A DNA stretch of 64,000 bases from Tectiglobus sp965247245. Its GTDB lineage: Bacteria; Pseudomonadota; Alphaproteobacteria; Rhizobiales; Hyphomicrobiaceae. The stretch is taken from positions 1,426,001 to 1,490,000 of the forward strand of contig CBDFGV010000003.1 of assembly GCA_965247245.1 (NCBI GenBank), in the 5' to 3' direction. Below the pieces are notes generated by a model. That model saw nothing but the letters and a program-made list of their open reading frames with translations. It made no database searches and was not told the DNA's origin. Position numbers and translations under genes: made by a program. This document shows, piece by piece, positions 1-9,162 of this stretch; the first letter of the stretch is position 1; each line of letters begins with the position of its first letter.

Positions 1-1859
1 GCGTCTGCACTGACAAGCTCTGGATCTGTGACTTCATCCAACTGCTGCACCAAGAGTTGCTGCTCGCCTTTCAACTGCCGTTCGCGTTCGTCTAGACGCG
101 CGATCTCATACTGAACAGTTTTCAGCTTCTGAGATCCTTCTCCAACTTGAGCGGAGACATCTTCAGGCAACTCGCCCTGACATGCATCGCTATCAGCCAG
201 TCCAGACCTAATGTCTTGGCACTGCTGCTGAAGCTGTGAATTTAGCGCCACTAATCGATCTATACCTTCCGACGCAATTTGCTTGAGACCGCTGGCGAGA
301 TGAACGCGCTCAGCTTGAAGCAGGCCATTCTCTCGCCATGCCTCCTCCAGTTCCAAAACTGACTCAAAGCCGTTGTCACGCAGCAGCTTAGTCATAGCCT
401 CGCAACCATCCACATGACGTTGGCGCAGCGCGGTGATCTCTTCGGTGCGACCCGGCACAATCCGCAATTGCCCAATCCCTGGTGCGTTGATCGTGACGGG
501 ATGATCAATCGAGACCGCTGCACCATCAGGGAGATCTTCGTCATCCAGCGCAAAAACCGCATGTCGCTCTGGCAGATACGCAACCTCGAGACTTGCGGAC
601 TGCGCCTTAAGCTCAATCTCTAGCTTCTCTGTTTCTTGTTTAAGATGAACGGCCCGTTCGTAGGTCGCCTGGTCTAATGCGCGTGCCTGCAAACGCTGGT
701 CGATGTTGGTGATCTTGCCCTGCATCTCCTGCGCTGACTTGAGACGATCAGCAGTTTCATTGCTGCGCTCAACCAACTCAGATAACCGCTGCTTTTGCTC
801 CCTCAAAAGCTCAAGACGCTTATAGTGTTCCTGTTTTTCTTGGAGGTCGTTCAACTGCCCGGCCAGCGCGTCGACCTGCTCTTGCTGAGTCGACTTTGTG
901 GATTGCAGATCAGACAAGAGTTTACTGAGCTCGCCCAAGCGCAGGCGTCGATCATCAAATGCCTTGATGCGCTCCATGAATGCCGTCTGGGCAGCTTCGA
1001 CTGACGTCAGCTCTGCGCCTTGGCGCCGCCGACGCTCCGTTGCTAGTTCGCATTGCGCCAGCCTCTTCTGCGCGACCTCGATGGCCTCTCGTCGCGTCAG
1101 AATTTGCTCTCTCAAATGCTGCAACTCTTCATCGCCTGTGTCGTCGGCTATGAGCAAAGAAATCTCGTTAAATCGGGCGAGGCGTTCGGCACTTGCCTGC
1201 TCCTTCCCTCTCAGGTCGTCCAGCGTTGCGGATATCTCCGCCAACTCGCGTTGTGCTTCGTGCAGTGGCCCGCCAGCTTTCGGTTTGCGCCCCTTCGGCG
1301 TCACCAAAGTCGACAACTGACTGGAAACGCTTTGAACAATCGCGTCCAGTTGATCGCCTCCCGTTGCCGACGAGACTTCTTCGGCGATGGCATTTTGAAT
1401 TGTCGAGACTGTTTCAGCGGCAGCGCGCGGGGGCTGAAATCCGTCACCCTGAGCCACCCACTGCGACTTGAGCGTTGCCAAGGAACCAGCTGCTTGCGCG
1501 ACAAGCTCCGACAAGGCGGCATCAACATCGCCGCCACGGTAAAGGCGGCGCCCGTCCAAGGTTCGGAGTTCTGCGCTACGTGAACTCAGATACTGCTTGC
1601 TCAGATACCAATCTTCGCCGGCAAGACTGAACTCACAAGCAATCTGCGGCGCACCCCCAGAATATGGCCTTAGCCCGCGTACGACAGCATGGTTGGATGT
1701 GTGCGGAAACTCGAACAACACCCGTAAAGCCCGAAGAATAGTGGACTTTCCGTGTTCATTGGATCCAATCAGGACGTTCAGTCCCGGTGCCAGCCCGGCG
1801 ATAGAATGGGGGGCAGAGAACTTGCCGATCTCTTTGAGGTGAAGCCCTTTAATCTGCAT
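1..1859 (-). CDS. SbcC/Rad50-like repair ATPase, cut by window edge
   Basis: Partial gene: the reading frame is open from an ATG at 1859 down to base 3, giving 619 codons with no stop in the window. The N-terminus begins MQIKGLHLKEIGKF and carries a Walker A motif GSNEHGKST near residues 33-41, typical of SMC/SbcC/Rad50/YhaN ATPases. The visible later part is rich in Glu, Gln, Arg and Leu, as expected for a coiled coil. One Cys (ACQGELPE, about residue 560) is visible there, but no CxxC zinc hook is seen before the edge. It overlaps the end of the SbcD-like gene by 11 bp, so the two are translationally coupled. It probably works as the ATPase partner of that nuclease in processing DNA ends. 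The exact subfamily (SbcC or YhaN-like) is not certain. Confidence 0.85.
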   Translation of the reverse strand, partial: MQIKGLHLKEIGKFSAPHSIAGLAPGLNVLIGSNEHGKSTILRALRVLFEFPHTSNHAVVRGLRPYSGGAPQIACEFSLAGEDWYLSKQYLSSRSAELRTLDGRRLYRGGDVDAALSELVAQAAGSLATLKSQWVAQGDGFQPPRAAAETVSTIQNAIAEEVSSATGGDQLDAIVQSVSSQLSTLVTPKGRKPKAGGPLHEAQRELAEISATLDDLRGKEQASAERLARFNEISLLIADDTGDEELQHLREQILTRREAIEVAQKRLAQCELATERRRRQGAELTSVEAAQTAFMERIKAFDDRRLRLGELSKLLSDLQSTKSTQQEQVDALAGQLNDLQEKQEHYKRLELLREQKQRLSELVERSNETADRLKSAQEMQGKITNIDQRLQARALDQATYERAVHLKQETEKLEIELKAQSASLEVAYLPERHAVFALDDEDLPDGAAVSIDHPVTINAPGIGQLRIVPGRTEEITALRQRHVDGCEAMTKLLRDNGFESVLELEEAWRENGLLQAERVHLASGLKQIASEGIDRLVALNSQLQQQCQDIRSGLADSDACQGELPEDVSAQVGEGSQKLKTVQYEIARLDERERQLKGEQQLLVQQLDEVTDPELVSAD

Positions 1860-2994
1860 GCACCGGCCCACCAGCACTCGATGCAGCAAAGCGCGCAAGC
1901 AGCTGCAAGGCCCGCCGCCTCACACGCGCATCGGCGTCTGCAACATCCTGATCATCGCGGCCTAGTTTCTCAGCAAGTTGGGACAATCGATCATCCACAA
2001 ATAGCTCACCGTCTGCCGATCCGACAGCCAGTTCGACATTGTCCCAGTTAATGTCGAGGTAGAAGGCAATATCCGCCAATTCATCCAACCGCGTCCGCAA
2101 CGCGGCAGCCTCACTAAGCGACACTGTTCCGGAAAGTCTGACCCGCGAGAGATTTCGCAGGCCATTATCCTTCACGTCATGAAGCGCATCCAAAAGCCCG
2201 GAAGGACCAGCAACGCCACTGAAAGCATAGTCGAGGCGCGACCACGTATAGAGACCGGTCTGATGCCGCTCGACACGCGGGACGTCACCTTCTCCATCAA
2301 TGGCGACAGACAAGACAAATCCGGGTTCATTATCGACGAAATTCTCCGGCTCCGGCGTGCCGCTGTAATTCGTGCGATCAGAAATCTTCTTATGACCATG
2401 CCAGTCGCCGAGTGCGAGATAGTCCAGCCCATCGCGTTCCGCACGATCGGCTGCAATGAGTATCGACGCCTCTTCATCGTTACCACGACCGAACTGCTGC
2501 ACAGATCCATGCGCTAAGCCGATGCGGATGGCGCCCTGCCGCGCGGGCATCGATGCGAAACGCGCAGTTGGATCCTCCATGCTCCGCGCGTTGGAGATCG
2601 GTGCGGTCAAGAGAGCAACATCGGGACGAAGCGTAACCACCTCGGGCTCAATACTGACGAAAACATTTGATGGCCGGCCAAGCGTCTCGACGCGATCCCA
2701 GATACCCCGTTCACCGGCAGGGTCATGGTTGCCCGGCAGGAGATGCCAATGCACGTTCTTAAACTGACCAAGACGATGCATCGTCTGGCGAATGATGCTG
2801 TCTGCAAGCTTCGGACTATCAAAGACATCGCCCGCGACGAACACATGCTCGATGTCCAGCCGAGCTGCCAGATTGGCAATGCGCTCGATCATCGACATGC
2901 GCGCGTCGCTCAGCAGCGCCCGCTTGTCGGCCGAGAAACCACCGAAGCTCTTGCCGATATGCCAGTCGGCAGTATGGAGAAACCTGAAAGTCAT
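1849..2994 (-). CDS. SbcD/YhaO-like metallophosphoesterase DNA nuclease
   Basis: Product of 381 residues with the calcineurin-like nuclease motifs of SbcD/Mre11/YhaO: HTADWHIG at residues 7-14, VAGDVFDS near 53-60, and LPGNHD near 89-94. These residues bind the two metals at the active site. The family pairs with an SbcC/Rad50-type ATPase, and here the ATPase gene overlaps its 3' end. Together they should trim DNA ends or hairpins. The start codon follows an AAAGGG ribosome site. A LexA-type box and a TATATAG -10-like sequence lie just upstream, suggesting SOS control of the pair. Confidence 0.88.
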   Translation of the reverse strand: MTFRFLHTADWHIGKSFGGFSADKRALLSDARMSMIERIANLAARLDIEHVFVAGDVFDSPKLADSIIRQTMHRLGQFKNVHWHLLPGNHDPAGERGIWDRVETLGRPSNVFVSIEPEVVTLRPDVALLTAPISNARSMEDPTARFASMPARQGAIRIGLAHGSVQQFGRGNDEEASILIAADRAERDGLDYLALGDWHGHKKISDRTNYSGTPEPENFVDNEPGFVLSVAIDGEGDVPRVERHQTGLYTWSRLDYAFSGVAGPSGLLDALHDVKDNGLRNLSRVRLSGTVSLSEAAALRTRLDELADIAFYLDINWDNVELAVGSADGELFVDDRLSQLAEKLGRDDQDVADADARVRRRALQLLARFAASSAGGPVHAD

Positions 2995-3026
2995 ACAGCC
3001 CTTTCGATGTCGAAAACGCTATATAT

Positions 3027-3041
3027 GTTCTCTTTTCGTTC
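3027..3041 (-). promoter_or_regulatory. LexA (SOS) box GTTC-N7-GTTC
   Basis: Seen on the plus strand as GTTCTCTTTTCGTTC, an exact GTTC-N7-GTTC direct repeat. This is the established SOS box of many alphaproteobacteria. It lies 33 bp upstream of the SbcD-like ATG, immediately before a TATATAG sequence that could be the -10 element on the minus strand. Binding by LexA here would block the promoter of the repair pair. On the gene strand it reads GAAC-N7-GAAC. Confidence 0.6.
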
Positions 3042-3194
3042 GCCGCAATGGACAATGGTTGCTTTCCACAACCACAGGCCATTCCAAGCAACAGGGCGAC
3101 AAGTTGAGCCCGGGCATCGACCAGATTCATTCAGCTCTGCTATTCTAGGCGAGAACTGAATTCTGGTGATCACAGCCTCATAGCAGCAGAGCAT

Positions 3195-4301
3195 ATGTCA
3201 ACCGACGTAGAAACTATTGTCATTGGCGCCGGTGTCGTTGGCTTGGCTATTGCCCGTGCACTGGCCCTCAAGGGCCAAGACGTGCTCGTCGTTGAGCAAC
3301 ATGATCTCATTGGCTCAGAGACAAGCTCACGCAACAGCGAAGTCATTCATGCCGGGATCTACTATCCCACCGGCAGTAAGCGCGCCATTCATTGTGTCCA
3401 GGGCAAAGCAAAGCTCTACGACTTCTGTGAACAAAACGGTGTCGGCTACCGGCGATGCGAGAAGTTGATTGTCGCGGTAACGGATGAGCAGGTCGAGAGG
3501 CTCAAGACGATCAAGGAGACTGCCGCAGCCAACGGCGTGACGGATCTCGAATACCGGACCGGCGAAGAGGTCCGCGCCATTGAACCGGAAGTGCATTGCC
3601 TGGGCGCGCTGCTATCGCCGTCGACCGGCATCATCGATAGCCACGAGTATATGCTGGCATTGCAGGGCCATGCGGAAAGCAATGGTGCGCAAGTTGCCCT
3701 GTTGTCCGAGGTCTCCCGGCTATCGAAGTCCGACAACGGCGCTTACGCCATCGAGCTTACCGACGGATCCGTCGTGACCTGCCGTCATTTGGTGTCATCA
3801 GCCGGTCTACACTCCACCCGCATGGCCGACACACTCACCTACACGAACGGTTACGTCCCGCCGCGGACCTACTATGCAAAAGGCCAGTACTACGCGCTAT
3901 CGGGCAAACCGCCCTTTACGCGTCACATCTATCCGATGCCGCAAGGTGCCTGGCTCGGCCTTCATGCAACTGTTGATATCGGCGGACGTTGCAAGTTCGG
4001 CCCGGATATCGAATGGATCGACGAATTAGACTACAGCTTCGAGCCCGAAAAACTGACCAAGTTCTTGGAGTTCATACGGGCCTATTATCCGGCGCTGGAC
4101 CCGGAAAAGCTACACCCGGACTACACCGGCATCCGGCCAAAGTTGTATCGGGAAGGCGAGCCGGTTCCGGACTTCATGATCCATGGCCCAGACGACCACG
4201 GCCATGACGGTCTGATTATGCTGTTTGGCATTGAGAGCCCTGGTCTAACAGCAGCCCTATCGATAGCTGACGAAGTCGCAGGTCACTTCCCGGCGCCGTA
4301 A
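3195..4301 (+). CDS. L-2-hydroxyglutarate dehydrogenase-like FAD oxidoreductase
   Basis: Product of 368 residues in the D-amino-acid-oxidase-like FAD family. The dinucleotide motif GAGVVG is at residues 12-17 and the Glu that binds the ribose is in VVEQHD near 34. The stretches SSRNSEVIHAGIYYP, GIRPKL and GIESPGLTAAL match the LhgO/L2HGDH group, which oxidises L-2-hydroxyglutarate to 2-oxoglutarate and passes electrons to quinone. It is shorter than E. coli LhgO (422 residues), so the substrate could be another 2-hydroxy acid. It is transcribed away from the SbcD-like gene and stands alone. Confidence 0.8.
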   Translation: MSTDVETIVIGAGVVGLAIARALALKGQDVLVVEQHDLIGSETSSRNSEVIHAGIYYPTGSKRAIHCVQGKAKLYDFCEQNGVGYRRCEKLIVAVTDEQVERLKTIKETAAANGVTDLEYRTGEEVRAIEPEVHCLGALLSPSTGIIDSHEYMLALQGHAESNGAQVALLSEVSRLSKSDNGAYAIELTDGSVVTCRHLVSSAGLHSTRMADTLTYTNGYVPPRTYYAKGQYYALSGKPPFTRHIYPMPQGAWLGLHATVDIGGRCKFGPDIEWIDELDYSFEPEKLTKFLEFIRAYYPALDPEKLHPDYTGIRPKLYREGEPVPDFMIHGPDDHGHDGLIMLFGIESPGLTAALSIADEVAGHFPAP

Positions 4302-4344
4302 GAGCCGACATCGAACCAATCAGCATAGAAGGTTACTCGGGTTC

Positions 4345-4794
4345 TCAGGGCGCCATCCCCTTGTCCACCAACTCCTGCTTGGCCTTTTCATTCTTCTCAA
4401 CATCGGCAAGGCCCATTCCCCTCAAAACACCATCGGTCTTTGAGAATTGGATGTTGTCATATCCGACAATCTCGATGCGATTGCCCCAGGGATCATAAAA
4501 GTCCATGAAGCGGTCCGAGACGATCTCTATGTTCATTTCCTTAAGACGTCGGCCAACTAGATCCTTATCATCCACCACCAAGCCGAAATGCCGTTCATGG
4601 TCCTGGGAGATCTCTGGCACGGCAGACAGCGCAATGAATTGATCGCCGAGATCAATGAACGCCATGGTCTCACTCTTGCCGCGCAGGCTGAACTGCAGGA
4701 ACTGACCGTAAAATGCGAGCGCTTCGTCAATGTCTCCGACTTCCAGAGCGACATGATTGATCCCGACGGCGCGGGCCTTCCCGACATCTGACAT
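4345..4794 (-). CDS. VOC (glyoxalase/bleomycin-resistance) family protein
   Basis: Product of 149 residues, taking the internal ATG that starts MSDVGKARA because the upstream residues are basic and unlike the family. The VOC fold shows in INHVALEVGDIDEALAFYGQFL at the N-terminus and FYDPWGNRIEIVGYD at the C-terminus. Likely metal ligands are His in NHVAL, a second His in RHFGLVV, and Glu in NRIEIV. Such proteins are dioxygenases, lyases or binding proteins; the substrate cannot be told from the sequence. It is convergent with the preceding flavoenzyme and separated by about 40 bp. Confidence 0.75.
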   Translation of the reverse strand: MSDVGKARAVGINHVALEVGDIDEALAFYGQFLQFSLRGKSETMAFIDLGDQFIALSAVPEISQDHERHFGLVVDDKDLVGRRLKEMNIEIVSDRFMDFYDPWGNRIEIVGYDNIQFSKTDGVLRGMGLADVEKNEKAKQELVDKGMAP

Positions 4795-4886
4795 TCTTCG
4801 CGTCCTCCGACATGCACCAATCGCCACCCAACCAGGAAACGCGGCAGGCGATAAACTAATGTGGGGTATAGTGCAGGGATTGTCGA

Positions 4887-4913
4887 CCTGCGCACCGCTC
4901 TTGAGCGCGCAGG
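4887..4913 (-). terminator. Possible terminator hairpin after aapM
   Basis: Just downstream of the permease stop codon lies an inverted repeat with outer arms CCTGCGC and GCGCAGG and an inner GCTC-TT-GAGC hairpin. There is no T-run after it, so it may be a Rho-dependent end or an mRNA-stabilising structure rather than a classic terminator. Confidence 0.35.
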
Positions 4914-4924
4914 CTGAAGCAATC

Positions 4925-6001
4925 TTATCGGCGCTCTGTGTTTAGGCGGACTTCAAGGTAACGTCCGTAAAGCGCCATCGCGTAGCAGAAGATGAAGTAG
5001 ACGATAGCAGCGAAGATAATGCCGTCCACAAAGAACACGCGCCAAACCGTATCGGATCCCGCCGCACGAACCGCGCCGAGAAAATCGTAAAGTCCGATAA
5101 TGGAAACGAGGGTCGTATCTTTGAAGAGACCAATGAAGTTGTTGATCATCGGTGGGATCACCAGCTTCAAGGCCTGTGGCAGCACGATGAAACCCATCTT
5201 GTACCAATAGGACAACCCTAACGCGTCAGCCGCCTCTTCCTGACCACGTGGCAACGCCTGCAAGCCACCACGAATAACCTCAGCCGTGTAAGCCGCCACA
5301 AAGATGATGATCGCGATCTGTGCGCGCAGCAACTTGTCGAAACTCAAACCTTCCGGAAGGAACAGGTTGATCATCAAGCTCGCCATAAAGAGCAGCGTAA
5401 TCAACGGCACACCACGGATGAACTCGATGAAAAAGATGCAAATCAGCTTGATCGCGGGAAGCTCGGAGCGCCGCCCAAGTGCAAGCAGCACCGCCAGCGG
5501 GAAGGATGCAACGATGCCAAAAGTAGAGAGGATCAGCGTGAGTGGCATACCACCCCACTGAGTGGTCGTAACAAACGTCAAGCCGAACATGCCGCCCTGC
5601 ATCAGGATGTACATGATCGGAAGTGCGACGATCCAAGAGATCCAGAGCCAGCGCCCCCAGAAAGCAGTATTCAGCGTCAGGACAACGAGGGTCAGAAGCA
5701 TGGCCATCATAATCAATGGCCGCCACTGCTCTTCAAACGGATAGGTACCGAAGAATATGAAGCGGTGCTTCTCTGTAATGAAGCCCCAACACGCGCCATC
5801 ACCGGCACGACACGCGGCATTATCAGCGACCCAGACCGCATTGATAAAGGCCCACTCGATCGCCGGCGGTATAGTCAGCACCAGGAATGCTAGCATGACG
5901 ACCGTAATGATCGAGTTCCCAATCGTGCCAAACAGGTTTTCCTTGACCCAGGCGATTGGCCCAGAACTTGTGACCGGTGGTTTCATTGCTGGTGTTGACA
6001 T
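4925..6001 (-). CDS. aapM: General amino acid ABC transporter permease AapM/BztC
   Basis: Inner-membrane permease of 358 residues with several hydrophobic segments. The EAA-type loop that contacts the ATPase appears as the stretch around RGQEEAADALGLSYWYKMGFIVLPQAL. The segment IEFIRGVPLITLLFMASLM is typical of His/Glu/Gln/Arg/opine-type (PF00528) permeases. The long N-terminal part before the transport domain, including a periplasmic loop with two Cys (DNAACRAGDGACWGF), is characteristic of AapM/BztC. It begins only 3 bp after the stop of the AapQ gene, so the two permeases are co-translated. It should import a broad range of L-amino acids together with AapQ, AapJ and AapP. Confidence 0.92.
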   Translation of the reverse strand: MSTPAMKPPVTSSGPIAWVKENLFGTIGNSIITVVMLAFLVLTIPPAIEWAFINAVWVADNAACRAGDGACWGFITEKHRFIFFGTYPFEEQWRPLIMMAMLLTLVVLTLNTAFWGRWLWISWIVALPIMYILMQGGMFGLTFVTTTQWGGMPLTLILSTFGIVASFPLAVLLALGRRSELPAIKLICIFFIEFIRGVPLITLLFMASLMINLFLPEGLSFDKLLRAQIAIIIFVAAYTAEVIRGGLQALPRGQEEAADALGLSYWYKMGFIVLPQALKLVIPPMINNFIGLFKDTTLVSIIGLYDFLGAVRAAGSDTVWRVFFVDGIIFAAIVYFIFCYAMALYGRYLEVRLNTERR

Positions 6002-6004
6002 GAC

Positions 6005-7192
6005 TTATCGCTCCACCAGCTGAATGGACTTGTTGTACCAGTTCATAAACAACGAGATCGTCAGGGATATCGACAAGTAGACAACCATGATGATCAGGAT
6101 ACCTTCCGGTGCCTGCCCGGTTTGGTTCATGGTGGTATTGGCGGTACTAACGAGATCCGGATAACCGATCGCAACCGACAGAGAGCTGTTCTTGGTGAGG
6201 TTGAGATATTGGCTGGTCTGCGGTGGTACAATCACGCGGAGCGCTTGCGGCAGGATAACCTTCCGCATAATCACACCCTCGCGCAGCCCAACCGCACGCG
6301 CAGCTTCGATCTGCCCTTTCGGCACCGATAGGATACCGGCGCGGACAATCTCACCAATGAACGCCGAGGTATAGAGAGTGAGCGCCACAAGAACGGCCAG
6401 GAACTCAGGCGAGAGGTTGATGCCCCCGCGAATGTTGAAGCGGCTTGGCTGTGGCACATCCCAGGCCGTCGGAGCGCCACCGATCGCCCAACCCAAAACT
6501 GGAAGAACGATGAGCAAACCAAGGCTCCACCAGAAGACTGGGAAAGTCTGGCCGGTCAGCTGAAGTCGCTGACGCGCCCAACGAGCCATGGCCCAGATTG
6601 CAACAATCGCGATTCCGAGACCGATGAGGCCGGTCGTCCAGCCAAAGTCTGCGGACGGCACCGGCATATAGATACCGCGCTGTGTCACCATGGTTCCAAG
6701 AACCGGCTTTGCCTCCCGGATATTTGGCAAAGCGTGGGCAACGGTAATCCAGAAGATCATCTGCAGCAAAACAGGAATGTTGCGCAGAACGTGAATGTAA
6801 ACAGCTGTCAGTTTGTTGACGAGGAAGTTTCGCGAGAGGCTCGCTATACCGACAAAGACGCCAAGAATTGTCGCCAGAATACAGCCTACAATCGCAACCC
6901 TGAATGTGTTGATCAAACCAACCAGCAACGCCTTCCAGTACGGCGAGGCAGAGCTGTACTCGATCATGCTCTCACTAATATCGAAACTTGAAGCGCGCCA
7001 CAGGAAGTCCCAACCGGTCTGGATCTGGCGCGTCTCCAGGTTGTGAACCATGTTGGAGTAGAGATACCAGCCAATACCAAGTACGGCACCGAGCGTAACA
7101 ATCTGCCAGATAACGCCCTGGACTTCTTTGTCATAAAAACTTCGGCCGCCACTTCGTCGTGGGGGGCGAGCACCTGCAGTTGCTTCAGTCAT
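6005..7192 (-). CDS. aapQ: General amino acid ABC transporter permease AapQ/BztB
   Basis: Inner-membrane permease of 395 residues. It opens with a basic cytoplasmic N-terminus, followed by a membrane segment near residues 28-45, a periplasmic stretch and the conserved transport domain. ATILGVFVGIASLSRNFLVNKLTAVYIHVLRNIPVLLQMIFW is typical for the family. The EAA loop is near QIEAARAVGLREGVIMRKVILPQALRVIVPP. It pairs with AapM as the membrane pore of the transporter. The gene is separated from aapJ by 85 bp that hold a strong hairpin, and it leads directly into aapM. Confidence 0.93.
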   Translation of the reverse strand: MTEATAGARPPRRSGGRSFYDKEVQGVIWQIVTLGAVLGIGWYLYSNMVHNLETRQIQTGWDFLWRASSFDISESMIEYSSASPYWKALLVGLINTFRVAIVGCILATILGVFVGIASLSRNFLVNKLTAVYIHVLRNIPVLLQMIFWITVAHALPNIREAKPVLGTMVTQRGIYMPVPSADFGWTTGLIGLGIAIVAIWAMARWARQRLQLTGQTFPVFWWSLGLLIVLPVLGWAIGGAPTAWDVPQPSRFNIRGGINLSPEFLAVLVALTLYTSAFIGEIVRAGILSVPKGQIEAARAVGLREGVIMRKVILPQALRVIVPPQTSQYLNLTKNSSLSVAIGYPDLVSTANTTMNQTGQAPEGILIIMVVYLSISLTISLFMNWYNKSIQLVER

Positions 7193-7232
7193 ATCAGCCG
7201 GACGGGTTGTGATGAGGACAATGCTAGTGAAA

Positions 7233-7263
7233 GAGGCCGCATCAGATTTCCCGATGCGGCCTC
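7233..7263 (-). terminator. Strong hairpin between aapJ and aapQ (partial terminator or mRNA stabiliser)
   Basis: Perfect 11-bp inverted repeat: GAGGCCGCATC at 7233-7243 and GATGCGGCCTC at 7253-7263, with a 9-nt loop. It sits between the binding-protein gene and the first permease gene. On the transcript it is followed by only three T residues. Hairpins at this point in ABC operons commonly protect the upstream message and reduce read-through, which would give more binding protein than permease. Confidence 0.65.
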
Positions 7264-7277
7264 CAAAGTTCTGTGTC

Positions 7278-8294
7278 TTAGCGTACTGGCGGTGCGTACA
7301 TCAGGCCGCCGTCACGCCAGCTCTTGTTCACGCCGCGTGGCAGACCGAGAGGTGGAATGTGGCGTTCCCAGACTTCACCGTAGTTACCGACAGCTTTGAT
7401 TGCCTTAGCTGCCCAGTCTTCCGGTAGACCGAGGTTCTTGCCCATGCCAGGTGTCTTGCCAAGCAGACGCTGAATGCCAGGGTTCTTAGACTCAGCAGCC
7501 ATCTTGTCGACGTTAGCCTGCGTGATGCCGTACTCTTCGGCTTCCAGCATTGCGAACACGACCCACTTGACGATGTCCAACCACTGGTCATCACCGTGGC
7601 GTACAACCGGGCCAAGCGGCTCTTTAGAGACGATTTCTGGCAGGATGACGTAGTCGCCAGACTTGCCCTTCGGTGCGTCGTTTGCACGAATAGAAGCAAG
7701 ACCAGATGCGTCAGTCGTGATCACGTCACAACGACCAGAGAAGAACGCAGCATTAGTTTCCTGCGTGCCTTCGATAACAACCGGCGTGTACTTCATGTTG
7801 TTGCCACGGAAGTAGTCAGCGAGGTTGAGTTCAGTCGTCGTACCAGGCTGAACGCATACCGTTGCGCCATCAAGTTCCTTGGCACTCTTAACGCCCAGCT
7901 TCTTTGGAACCATGAAGCCCTGACCATCGTAGTAAGTGATGGCTGTGAAGTTCAGGCCAAGAGCTGTGTCGCGTGTCAGCGTCCAAGTTGTGTTACGAGA
8001 CAGGATGTCAACTTCGCCTGACTGCAGAGCAGTGAAGCGCTGTTGAGCTGTCAACGGAACAAACTTAACCTTTGTGCCGATAGCAGCCGCAATTGCGCGG
8101 CAAACATCAGCGTCCAGGCCCTGCATAACACCCTTTGAGTCCGGCAGCGAGAAGCCGCCGAGTGCACCGCTGACGCCACAAAGAAGCTCACCGCGCTTCT
8201 TGATCGCATCAAAACCAGCACCTGCAAATGCAGCTGCCGAAGAAACTGCAAGTGCAGTGCCTGCGGCCAGCAACAGTTTGATTTTGGATTTCAT
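7278..8294 (-). CDS. aapJ: General amino acid-binding periplasmic protein AapJ/BztA
   Basis: Product of 338 residues. The start at 8294 is chosen because a strong GGGAGGTGAG ribosome site precedes it and a clean signal peptide follows (MKSKIKLLLAAGTALAVSSAAAFA, cut near residue 24). The mature part has the SBP_bac_3 fold of amino acid binding proteins: RGELLCGVSGALGGFSLPDS, GLDADVCRAIAAAIG and ALQSGEVDILSRNTTWTLTRD are family signatures. It delivers amino acids to AapQM. It is the second gene of a P-J-Q-M operon. Confidence 0.94.
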   Translation of the reverse strand: MKSKIKLLLAAGTALAVSSAAAFAGAGFDAIKKRGELLCGVSGALGGFSLPDSKGVMQGLDADVCRAIAAAIGTKVKFVPLTAQQRFTALQSGEVDILSRNTTWTLTRDTALGLNFTAITYYDGQGFMVPKKLGVKSAKELDGATVCVQPGTTTELNLADYFRGNNMKYTPVVIEGTQETNAAFFSGRCDVITTDASGLASIRANDAPKGKSGDYVILPEIVSKEPLGPVVRHGDDQWLDIVKWVVFAMLEAEEYGITQANVDKMAAESKNPGIQRLLGKTPGMGKNLGLPEDWAAKAIKAVGNYGEVWERHIPPLGLPRGVNKSWRDGGLMYAPPVR

Positions 8295-8382
8295 GAGGTA
8301 CTCACCTCCCTTTGGTTGCAACATGCTCTCGAATAGGCCTTGCACCGTTGAACGGCCGTGCTTTTGGCCCAGTCGGGAACCT

Positions 8383-9162
8383 CTAGTGATCCAGGATCTG
8401 ACTTAGGAAGAGCTTTGTTCGATCCGACTTTGGATTGCTGAAAAACTCCGTCGGAGGACCTTGCTCCACGATCTCACCCTGGTCCATGAAGATCACGCGG
8501 TCGGCCACCGAACGCGCAAAACCCATTTCGTGAGTGACACAAAGCATGGTCATGCCGCTCTCGGCCAAACCAATCATTGTGTCGAGCACTTCCTTGACCA
8601 TCTCAGGGTCAAGTGCGGATGTCGGTTCATCGAACAGCATAATCCGCGGTTTCATGCATAGCGCCCGCGCAATCGCAACACGCTGCTGCTGACCACCGGA
8701 TAGCTGTCCGGGATATTTGTCCGCCTGTTCAGGAATCTTGACGCGCGAGAGGTATTCCATCGCCGTCTCTTCGGCTTCCGCGCGCGGCACCTTCCGCACC
8801 CACTGTGGTGCTAGGCAAAGATTATCCATCACCGTAAGATGCGGGAACAGATTGAAGCTCTGAAACACCATGCCGACTTCAGAACGGATCTTATCGATAT
8901 TCCTGACATCATTCGTCAGTTCGATACCGTCGACAATAATCTGGCCCTGCTGGTGCTCTTCCAGCCGGTTAATACAGCGAATAAGGGTAGATTTACCCGA
9001 TCCGGAAGGACCGCAGATCACAATCCGTTCTCGTGGCATGACCGATAAGTCAATATTTCGAAGAACGTGAAAGTCACCGTACCACTTGTTCACACTTGAC
9101 ATGGTGATGGCAGGTGCTTCGTTGGCATCCAGCGTCGCGCTGGCAGCTGCGGCCTCGACCAT
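8383..9162 (-). CDS. aapP: General amino acid ABC transporter ATPase AapP/BztD
   Basis: Product of 259 residues; the ATG at 9162 is preceded by GAAGGGAG. Walker A GPSGSGKST is at residues 51-59, the signature LSGGQQQR and the Walker B LFDEPTSALDPE are in order, and the switch His lies in CVTHEMGFARS. This is the energy-coupling subunit for polar amino acid uptake. In most alphaproteobacteria the ATPase gene comes last (J-Q-M-P), but here it is first and is followed by aapJ after 88 bp. The operon promoter should lie in the 392-bp gap upstream. Confidence 0.93.
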   Translation of the reverse strand: MVEAAAASATLDANEAPAITMSSVNKWYGDFHVLRNIDLSVMPRERIVICGPSGSGKSTLIRCINRLEEHQQGQIIVDGIELTNDVRNIDKIRSEVGMVFQSFNLFPHLTVMDNLCLAPQWVRKVPRAEAEETAMEYLSRVKIPEQADKYPGQLSGGQQQRVAIARALCMKPRIMLFDEPTSALDPEMVKEVLDTMIGLAESGMTMLCVTHEMGFARSVADRVIFMDQGEIVEQGPPTEFFSNPKSDRTKLFLSQILDH

